NCBI GenBank assembly: GCA_036426205.1
Contig: CM071587.1
Location: 3,790,958-3,854,957 of the forward strand
Source of the DNA: Ascaphus truei
Lineage: Eukaryota; Chordata; Amphibia; Anura; Ascaphidae
Length of the DNA: 64,000 nucleotides
Reading direction: 5' to 3'
Of this stretch, positions 55,115-64,000 are shown piece by piece. Position numbers and translations under genes: made by a program. The notes below the pieces were generated by a model. That model was not told the origin of the DNA. It worked only from the letters and a program-made list of their open reading frames with translations, and made no database searches. The stretch's first letter is position 1. Every line of letters begins with the position of its first letter.

Positions 55115-58100
55115 AAGGTAGGGTTACGGCTGCACGGTGTCCATGGAAGGTGGGTAGGGTTAAAGGATGTACGGTGTCCTGGAAAGGTGGGTAGGTTAAA
55201 GGCTGTACGTGTCCTGGAAGGTGGGTAGGGTTACAGGTGGCACGGTGTCCTGGAAGGTGGTAGGGTACAGCTGGATGGTGTCCTGGAAGGTGAGGTGTGG
55301 TCACAGGGCTGTACGGTGACCTGGAAGGTGGCGGCAGGGTTACAGGCTGTACGGTTGTCCTGGAAGGTGGGTAGGGTTTACAGGCTGTTAATGTCCTGGA
55401 AGGGTGGGTAGGTGTTAAGGAGTACGGTGTCCTGGAAGGTGGTAGGGTTACAGGCATACGTGCTGAAGGTGAACCCGGTACGTTGTCCTGGAAGGTGGGT
55501 AGGGTACAGGCGTCTGTACGTGTCCTGGAAGTGGGGGTAGGGTTCACAGGCTGTACGGTGCTTGTACGGCCCCGAAGGTGGGAGGGTAAGAGCTGTACGG
55601 TGTCCTGGAAGGTCGGTAGGGTTACAGGCTGTACGGTTGTCCTGGAAGGGGGTAGGGTTCACATTTAAGGGGCATGTTACGTGTCCGGAAGGTGTTGGTC
55701 AGGGTTAACGTAGGTTGTACTGGAAGGTGCGGTAGGGTTACAGGCTGTACGGTGTCCTGGAAGGTGGTAGGGTTACGTTGGATGGTGTCCTGCGAGGTCG
55801 GGGTAGGGGTTGGTTACAGGCGTGTAAGGTGTCCTGGAAGGTGGGTAGGGGGGTACCTGGAAGGGTAGGCGTACGGTGTCCTGGACAGTGTTGATTAGGG
55901 TACAGGCTGTACAGGTGGTCGGAAGGTGGGTATGGTTACAGGCTGTATGGTGTCCTGGAAGGTGGTAGGGTGGTTACAGGCTTATGGTGTACTGGAAGGG
56001 TGGGTAGGGTCTAAGGCTGTACGGTGTCCTGGAAGGTTGGGTAGGGTTAAGGCTGTACGGTGTCCCTGGAAGGTGGGTAGGGTTACGCTGCGGCAACGGT
56101 GGGTAGTGGTTGCTGGAAGGTGGGTAGGGTTTACAGGCTGTACGGTGTCCTGGAAGGTGGCGTAGGTTACAGGCCTGTAAGGGTAACACTCATCGTTGTC
56201 TGGATGCGAAGGTGGGTAGGGTTACAGGAGTCGTACGGTGTTTTGGTTTTGGTTCGGAAGGTGGGTAGGGTTAAGCTTGTACGGTGTCCTGGAAGGTGGC
56301 GTAGGGTTACAAGGCTGTAAGGTTCTGTCCTGGAAGGTGGGTAGGTTACAGGTGTACGGTTGTCTGGGAAGGTGGAGGTAGGGTTAAAGGATGTACGGTG
56401 TCCTGGAAGGTGTGGTTAGGGTTATAGGGTTACGGCTGTACGGTGTCCTGGAAGGTGGGCAGGGTTACAGGCTGTACGTGTCTTGTACTGGAAGGTGGGT
56501 AGGTGTTACAGGATGTACGTGTGTCCTGGAAGGTGGTGCGTTCTAGGGGTTTACAGGCTGTACGGTTGTCCTGGAAGTGGGGTAGGTTACAGGCTGCTCA
56601 GGTGTCCTGGAAGGTGGGTAGGGGTTTGGTAGGTGGTACAGGATTACGGTTTTCGTCACTGGCAAGGTGGGAGGGTTAAGGCATGTACGGTCCCATGTCC
56701 TGAAGGTGGGTAGGGTTACAGGCTGCTAGGTGTCCTCCGAAGTGGGTAGGGTTACAGGCGTAGCGCTGTCCTGGAAGGTGGGGGTGTACGGCGTACAGGA
56801 TGTACGGTGGTCACGGGTCCTGGAAGGTGGGTAGGGTTAAGGGATGTACGGTGTCCTGAAGGTGGGTAGGGTTTACCTGTAAGGTGTCACGGTGTCCTCG
56901 GAAGGTGCCGGTGTGCAGGCGTTACAGGCTGTACGGTGTCCTGGAAGGTGGGTAGGGTTCAGGCTGTACGGTGTCCTGGAAGGTGGGTAGGGTTACGGGC
57001 ATTGTACGTGTCCTGGAAGGTGCGGTAGGGGTAAAGGATTGACGGTGTCTGGCAAGGTGGGGTAGGGTTACAGGATGTACGGTGTCCTGGAAGGGGGTAG
57101 GTTACAGTGACGGTGTCCTGAAGGGGGTCAGGTTCGGCGTACTGTGTCTGCGAAGGTGGGGTAGGGTACGGCTAACAGTGCTGTTAAGGGTTGTCCTGGA
57201 AGGTGGGTAGGGTTACAGGCTGTAGGTGTCCTGGAAGGTGGGGTAGGGTAAGGACTGTACGGGGTGTACCTGGAAGGTGGTAGGTTACAGGCTGTACGGT
57301 GTCCTGGAAGGTGGTAGGCGTTACAGGCTGACCGGTGGTCCTGGAAGGTGGGTACGGGTTAAAGCGCTTACGGTCTGTCCTGGAAGTGGGTAAGGTTACA
57401 GGCTGTACGGTGTCCTGGAGGTGTGGTAGGTAGGGTTTATACAGGCTGTACGGTGTCCTGGAAGGTGGTCGGGTTACAGGTTAGGGTGTCCTGGAACGGT
57501 TGGCCGGTAAGGTTACAGGTGCACGGTGTCCTGGAAGGTGGGTAGGGGTACATGGCTGAACGCGCGTTGTACTGGGGAAGGTGGGTAGGGTTACAGGCTG
57601 CTTACGTGTTGTCCTGGAAGGTGGGTAGGGTTACAGCGGATGGTCGTCCTGGAAGGGGGTAGCGGTTAAGTGTTCACGGTGTACCTGGAAAGGTGGGTAG
57701 GGTTACAGGCTGACTGTGTCCTGGAAGGTGGAGGGTTACGGCTACGGTGTCTGAAGGTGGGTAGGGTTAAAGGCTGTACGGCTTTGTCCTGGGAAGGTGG
57801 GTAGGGTTACAGGCTGTACGGTCCTGTCCGGGGGAAGGTGGGTAGGGTAAAGGATGTACGGTCCTGGAAGGTGGGTAGGGTTACAGATGACGGTCTGTCC
57901 TGGAAGTGGTAGGGTTACAGGTGCTAGGTGTCCTGGAAGGTGGTAGGGATTACGGAGGTGTACGGTGTCCCTGGAAGGTGGGTAGGGTTAAAGTTGTACG
58001 TGTCCTGGAAGGTGGGTAGGGTTACAGGTGTACGTGTCCTGGAAGGTGGTAGGGTTACAGTGTACGGTGTCCTGGAGGTGGTAGGGTACAGGTGACGGTG

Positions 58101-61100
58101 TCCTGGAAGGTGGGTAGGGTTACAGGCTGACGGTTTGTCCTGAAGGTGGGTTAAGGGTTACAGGCTGATGGTGTCCTGGAAGGTGGGTGGGTTACAGGCT
58201 GTACGGTGTCTGGAAGGTGGGTAGGTTAAAGGCTGTACGGGGTTTCCTGGAAGGTGTGGGCTAGGGACAGGATGTACAGGTGTCTGTCCTGGAAGGTGTC
58301 CGGTAGTGGTTACAGGCTGTACGGTGTCCTGGAAGGTGGGTAGGGTTACAGGCTGTAACGGTTGTCCTGGAAGGTGGGTAGAGGTTAGCTAAGGGGCAGT
58401 TACAGGCTGTCCTGCGGAAGGTGGGTAGGGTTAGGCTGTACGGTTGCCTCTGTCACTGGAAGGGGGGTAGCGGTTACAGGTACGTGCGTGTCCTGGAAGG
58501 TGGGTAGGGTTACACGGTGTACGGTTGGTCCTGGAAGGTGGGGTCAGCGCGTTTACATGCTGTACGGTGTCCTGGACAAGGGTAGGGACAGTCTCCTGGT
58601 AAGCGTGTTACAGGATGTACGGTGTTCGGCTGGACGGGTCCTCCGGTAGGGGGAAAGGAGTGTGGATACGGTTCGGGCTCCGTGATACGAAGTGTCCTAT
58701 GGTTACAGGTCATGGTGGGGAGGGTAGGGGGTACAAAGGAGGTACGGTGGTGTTGGACAGAAGGTGGGTAGGGTGATATAGCTGCCTAACGGTTGTCTGC
58801 GAAGGTGGGTATGGTTTAAGGCTGCGGTTGTCAGGACAGGTGGGGGTGGGTTTCAGGGTACAGGCTGTCACGGTGTCCTGTACTGCACCTGTGGGTTAGG
58901 TTACAGGATGAACGGTGTCCTGAAGGTGGGTAGGTTACAGGCTGTACGGTGTCCTGGAAGGGGTAGGGTTAAGGCTGTACCGGTTCGCCTGGTGTCTGGA
59001 AGGTGGGTAGGGTTACTTAGGCTGTACGGTGTCTGGAAGGTGGGAGGGTCCTTCAAAGGCCCTGTACGGTAATGTCATGGAAGGTGGGTAGGGTTACAGG
59101 CTACGCTGTCGTGGAAGGTCGGTAGGGTTACAGGTGATGGTGTCCGGAGGTGCGGTAGGGTTACAGGCTGTACGGTGTCCTGGAAGGGGTGGTTAGAGGT
59201 TACAGGAGGCAAGGTTCGCCTGACAGGTGGTTAGGGTACAGGTGAGCGTCGTTGTCCCTGGAAGGTGGGCTTGTGGTCGGATACAGGCTGTACGGTGTCC
59301 TGGAAGGTGCCGCGCTAGGGTTACAGGCTGCACGGTCCTGGACAGGTGGGTAGTTAGGGTAACAGGCTGTCAAGGGTGGGGTCCTGGAATGGGTGGGTAG
59401 GTTTAAGGATCGTACAGGGTCCCTGGAAGGTGGGTTAGGGTTACAGGGATGTAACGGTTGCCTGTCCTGGTAGGTGGGTTTGGCTAGGGTACAGGCTGCT
59501 TACGGTGTCCTGGAAGGTGGGTAGGTTACAGGCTGTACGGTGTCCCCTGGAAGGTGGGTAGGGTTAAAGGTGTACGAGTGTCGGAAGGTGGTGGTAGGGT
59601 TACAGGACTGCATGGTGTCCTGGAATGCGGGTAGGATTACAGGCTGTACGGTTTGTCTGGACAGGGGTGGGGTGGTTACAGGATGCAACGTTTGTCCTGG
59701 AAGGTGGGTAGGGTTACAGGATGTACGGTGTGTCCTGGAAGGTGGGTAGGGTTACAGGATGCAGGTGTCTTGGAATGGGCAGGGTTAAGGCTTTGACGTG
59801 TCCTGGAAGGTGGGCAGGGTTACAGCTGTACGTGTTTGTCTGGAAGTGGGTGGGTTTACAGGATTGTACCGGTCGGTCTGGTAAGGTGGGGAGTTGACCC
59901 TTCTTTTCCCCCCCCTCCCTTTTTTTCCCTCCCTTCTCCCCCTTCCCCCCTCCCTTGATCCACCCTTCGCCTCCCCCCCCCCCCCCCCCCCCCCCTTCAC
60001 CCCCCCCCCCCCCTCCTACCTCACCCACCCCCTCCTCCCGGGAAAGAGGAGAACGGCGGAGCCGCAAGCGGAGCAGGGTTACCCCCCCCCCACACATCCT
60101 ACCTGCCTCCCCCCCGTTCCCCCTCCCCCTATCCTCCCCTTACCACCCTCACCCTTCCCACCAGTCCCCCCCCCCCCCCCCACCTCAACCCCCTTTTCCA
60201 GCACGCTTTCCTCCATTTTCTGTTCAACCCTACCCCCCTCCCTCTTTCATCCCCTTCTTTTCTCTCCCCCCCCCCACCCCCCCCCCCCCCCCCCTCCCCC
60301 CTCCCCCCTTCTCCCTCCCCCCCCCCCTTCTCTCCCCATAATTCTTTTTTTCTCCCCCACCCCCCCCCCCCCTTTCCCCTCTCCCTCCCCCATTCCTTTC
60401 CTACTTCCCCTTTCCCCCCCCCCCCCCCCCCCCCCCACGTCTCTCCACCCCGGTAGGGTTTACAGGATGCATGGTGTCCTGGACAGGGGGGTAGGTTACA
60501 GGCGTAAGGTGTCCTGGAAGGTGGGCAGGCGTGTACTAGGCTGCATGGTGCACGCGCCGAAGAGTGGGTTAGGGTACCGGCCTGAACGGTGTCCTGGATA
60601 GGTGGGGCCAGGGTACGGCTGTACGGCCGGTTCCCCATGTCCGGAAGGTGGGTAGGGTTACAGGATGTACGGTGTCCTGGAAGGTGGGTTAGGGGTTAAG
60701 GATGTACGGTGTCCTGCGAAGGCGGGTAGGGTTACAGGATGGACCGGTGTCCTGGAAGGTGGGGCGGGGTTCAAGGATGTAACCGGCGGTTTGTCCTGGA
60801 AGGTGGGCAGGGTTACAGGCTGCACGGTGTCCTGGAAGGTGGGTAGGGTTACAGGCTGCACGGTGTCCTGGAAGGTGGGTAGGGTTACAGGCTGTACAGT
60901 GTCCTGGAAGGTGGGTAGGGTTAATAGTTTGTACGGTGTCCCGGAAGGTGGTTAGGGTTAAAGGTTGCAGAGTGTCGTGAAAGGTGGGTAAGGTTAAAGG
61001 TTATACAGTGTCCTGAAAGGTGGGTAAGGTTAAAGGTTATACAGTGTCCTGGAAGGTGGGTAAGGTTAAAGGTTATACGGTGTCCTGGAAGGTGGGTAGG

Positions 61101-61160
61101 GTTAAAGGTTGTAGAGTGTCGTGAAAGGTGGGTAGGGTTACAGGCTGTTCCTCTAGAAAG
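55115..61160 (+). repeat. 36-bp satellite-like array, about 6 kb
   Basis: Unit about 36 bp, containing TGTACGGTGTCCTGGAAGG and GGGTAGGGTTACAGGC; roughly 150 units. The plus strand is G-rich and each unit has the pattern GG-GG-GGG-GGG within about 15 bases, enough for a G-quadruplex. It includes TAGGGTTA, a telomere-like hexamer. Units at 60640-61140 are more regular than those at 55100-59850. A pyrimidine tract interrupts it at 59900-60450. Confidence 0.95.
59900..60450. repeat. C-rich polypyrimidine tract inside the 36-bp array
   Basis: About 550 bp of C-runs with scattered T, broken only by a short normal-composition segment at about 60038-60080 (GGAAAGAGGAGAACGGCGGA). Pro-rich and Gly-rich ORFs (up to 235 codons) across it are artefacts. 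Confidence 0.9.
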
Positions 61161-61494
61161 GCTAGCGTTCCTTATCTCCAATCTGCTTGTATCCATTTCA
61201 TTCCCCCTACTCGTTACTGTAGGACAGGGCAGCAGCGCCCCCGGGCTGCAACTGATATCTGAATGTGCACAGGAAACAAATTTAGGAAATCCTGCTCTCT
61301 GTGAGAGGAAATTAATCTCGTGCCAACTGGTAAAAATTTGAGCTCTTCACAACAAGAAAAGCGTATAAACAATGTCCCACTTAATTCAGCAACGGACCTT
61401 CCTGGCTATGTTAATATCTGAGTGATATAGAATTTCAAAGTTAGGACTTTCTGTGCCAGCGCACGCTGTGACTCATTGCAATGGCGCCGTCCGT

Positions 61495-61800
61495 TAAAAG
61501 GGGCAGCTACTCCCGAGCGGGGACCCCCTTGCTCCTGAGATACTTACCGGGGAAGCTGTGGGCCGGTAGAATCCCCTCCAGGGGGAAACAAAATGGCGTT
61601 TAAATCTCTTTGTGTCCCGCGAGCCAATAAGGAGCCGCCACGTCACACGTGGCAGCTTCCTATTGGGCCACGTGACATGAGCATTAAAAACAACCAGGAA
61701 GCAACCGGCAGCAGCAGATTCTCGCTAAGTATTTCGGGAACAATGGGGTCCACGGAGCTGAAATTAGCGCGGTTCAGTACCGGAGACCCCCTGATTATAT
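61495..61800. mobile_element. Three-hairpin CCAAT element
   Basis: GGGGACCCCCTTGCTCCTGA on the left, GAGCCAATAAGGAGCC opposite CAGCTTCCTATTGGGCC in the centre with CACGTCACACGTG between, and GGTCCACGGAGCTGAAATTA on the right. A (TA)n tract follows at about 61798-61815. A further (TA)n/(CATA)n tract lies at 61935-62010. Confidence 0.7.
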
Positions 61801-62064
61801 TTATATATATATAAATATCTCTGTGCTCTCTGTGAGACCGAAACGTCGACTTACGTGTGTTTATGTCTTGAATACAAACTTTTGGATTAACCCCGTGCAG
61901 TTTGCTGTCTCTTTACTGGTCCTTGGATTGGTTCGTATGTTATATATATATATATATACACATATACATACATACATACACACATATATACATATATATA
62001 TACATATACACTCGTTTAAGACTCCTGCAGCTGCTAGAACCTATTTATACCGAGCAGATGATGC

Positions 62065-62148
62065 TGTGCCACCTGTGCTGAAGCAGGGATATCCCAAATA
62101 CCTGGCCTGTTGGTGGCCCTTGAGGACTGCAGTTGGCCTCCTCTGCTG
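62065..62148. mobile_element. Half copy of the foldback hAT-like MITE
   Basis: GCCACCTGTGCTGAAGCAGG through GGACTGCAGTTGGCC: only the right arm is present, as at 20625-20705 and 22960-23045. Confidence 0.7.
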
Positions 62149-62359
62149 TAGTTGTTAGGGATGAAGTTAGGGAGCACAGATCAGCGCATCTTTCCTGGAC
62201 AAATATTTTCTTTGAACCCCCTTAGGGGGCCCGAGACCCACCCACACTTTTCCCTGCAAGGAGCTGACGACACCCTGGCAGAGAAGGGGTTAATCTATAT
62301 TTCCTATATAGCACTGCAGGGACAAGGAGTTCCTGCCCCATAGAGCTTACAATCTAAAT

Positions 62360-62623
62360 GTGATGCCAGAGACACCTACTTCAAAGGCAAGTGACATTAT
62401 CACGGTGCTACTCCTTCAGCCCATGTTACTATTATACTAGTATTAATACTCCTTCAGCCCATATTACTATTATACTAGTATTAATACTCCTTCAGCCCAT
62501 GTTACTATTATTAATACTCTTTCAGACCATGTTACTATTACACTATTATTAATACTCCTTCAGCCCATGATACTATTATACTAGTATTAATACTCCTTCA
62601 CACCACTGTGAAGCAGTACATTC
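62360..62623 (+). repeat. 38-bp minisatellite, first array (about six units)
   Basis: Unit ACTCCTTCAGCCCATGTTAC followed by TATTATACTAGTATTAAT, preceded by GTGATGCCAGAGACACCTAC. The same leader and array recur at 63246. Confidence 0.9.
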
Positions 62624-63245
62624 AGCCAGCGTTCCCTGCCCCTGCGACAGCGTGGATGAACGTCTAACACGTGGCAGACGCCAGAGGAAGGTGTGGGAGC
62701 TGTGCCAGCTACTGTGAGAGGGGATACTCTTTAAAATATCCACTGCCTTTTACCTTCTTGGCTCCGGTAAGCGGGCAATCCGGACAGATATCGTTTGGGA
62801 CCTTCACCTTGTCATTATTCTGTCATATGTTTTATGAAGTTTTTATAGCATATTAAATATATCCTTTTACATTTTTTAGTCCACTGTGTGTTTCAGCAAC
62901 ATTGTTAGTTTTTGTTTGTTTGTTGGTTTAGTGTTTAACAGTATTACACTATGTTTGTCTTTTTCTCTTTCCATGTTTGATCACCGTCTGCTGAGATCAT
63001 CAATGAATTATCTTATCACCATCCGGTTGTATATTTAATTATATATTTAATCATTTATCTTTAAAAATTGTTTAGCGCCATTTGCGCCATTTGATACCAT
63101 TGTAATACTTTTGCATATATGTACTTGACCCAGCGCCATAGATATAACGTGTCTTCTAGTTCTATATCTGACCTGGGGGGTCAGAGTTATATCACAGGCT
63201 GCGGGCCTCTCCCTTTTTAGATTAGCGCTACCTTTTTTCCGTCTA

Positions 63246-63640
63246 GTGATGCCAGAGACACCTACAGTACTTCAAAGGCAAGTGACATCATCACGGTGCT
63301 ACTCCTTCAGCCCATGTTACTATTATACTAGTATTAATACTCCTTCAGCCAATGTTACTATTATTAATACTCTTTCAGACCATGTTACTATTACACTATT
63401 ATTAATACTCCTTCAGCCCATGATACTATTATACTAGTATTAATACTCCTTCACACCATGTTACTATTATACTATTATTAATACTCCTTCAGCCCATGAT
63501 ACTATTATACTAGTATTAATACTCCTTCAGACCATGTTTCTATTATACTATTATTAATACTCCTTCAGCCCATGATACTATTATACTAGTATTAATACTC
63601 CTTCAGCCCATGTTACTATTATACTATCATTAATAATGTC
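63246..63640 (+). repeat. 38-bp minisatellite, second array (about nine units)
   Basis: It has the same leader (GTGATGCCAGAGACACCTAC) as the first array and alternating unit variants with ACTAGTATT and ACTATTATT. The 620 bp between arrays is AT-rich with GCGCCATTT repeats and no gene. Confidence 0.9.
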
Positions 63641-64000
63641 AAACATAGTATTCTGCCACACTCCTTCATCTGCAAATAAACCACAGCGATGTTACAGATT
63701 GAGGGCAAAAGGGCTTTTATAAATAAATGGTATTTTACTACTAAAGTATTTTGTACAAATCTGGAGACTTTAAACACATTAGGAATCATATCCGCAGTAA
63801 ATATTTAAATATTGAAGCCCATTGACAACTGCGTGTGCTGGAAATGACCGCAAGACCTCACCATGTCCCGCAGTAACAACGGAGGGAGGGGGAATGATAC
63901 ATTTTATTGCACCAACACGCTTTCCAACCTCTCGGGTCCTTCATCAGGTCTATCCTACCCTGAGAGGTTGGAAAGCTTGTAACATCTCAACTACTTGTTT

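Noticed and set aside
59894..60601. 235-codon proline-rich ORF and 169-codon glycine-rich ORF
   Set aside because: They lie across the C-run tract; composition alone accounts for the open frames.

Overview
The window is vertebrate nuclear DNA: short exons with GT/AG splice sites, long introns, and a heavy load of MITEs, SINE-like tails and tandem repeats. The repeat landscape looks amphibian, most likely frog, but that is an impression and not a measurement. There are no bacterial operons, CRISPR arrays or complete intronless genes.

Two protein-coding genes can be supported, both on the minus strand. (1) At the left edge (1372-1432) is a first coding exon starting MQREAA. It matches the alternative N-terminus of NFATC2 (the human isoform that begins MQREAAFRL) and ends in phase 1 at a GT donor. 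(2) From about 49.9 kb down to 23.7 kb lie 14 exons encoding the C-terminal half of ATP9A, a class-2 P4-ATPase, with the stop codon at 23674-23676. Three pieces of sequence ([19 protein letters not shown] and SLVFLHEFI) identify ATP9A and exclude ATP9B. NFATC2 and ATP9A are neighbours on human 20q13.2 in the same relative orientation, so each identification supports the other. The upstream ATP9A exons, including the phosphorylated Asp (DKTGT), were not found.

Layout: 1-1371 NFATC2 intron; 1372-1432 NFATC2 exon, with a likely 5'UTR/promoter to about 1.83 kb; 1.9-20.8 kb intergenic DNA made almost entirely of repeats (hAT-like foldback MITEs, 49-bp-unit elements, a 33-bp minisatellite, a polypurine tract); 20.8-23.67 kb possible ATP9A 3'UTR; 23.67-49.88 kb ATP9A exons and introns; 49.9-64 kb presumed ATP9A intron, dominated by 19-bp, 49-bp, 36-bp (about 6 kb) and 38-bp tandem arrays.

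The most interesting material is in the repeats. One dispersed family carries a hammerhead-ribozyme-like core, near complete at 36352-36395 (minus), and forms a tandem pair about 362 bp apart at 24.66-25.1 kb. Foldback elements show clean target-site duplications (8-bp nnnTAnnn for hAT; TTA/TAA for PIF/Harbinger). One repeat family consists of three hairpins with inverted CCAAT boxes at its centre. From about 42 kb to at least 60 kb the sequence appears saturated with small insertions and deletions: every ATP9A exon there is frameshifted, while those below 40.3 kb are clean apart from one missing base at 33.2 kb. I read this as unpolished long-read sequence, not a decayed gene.
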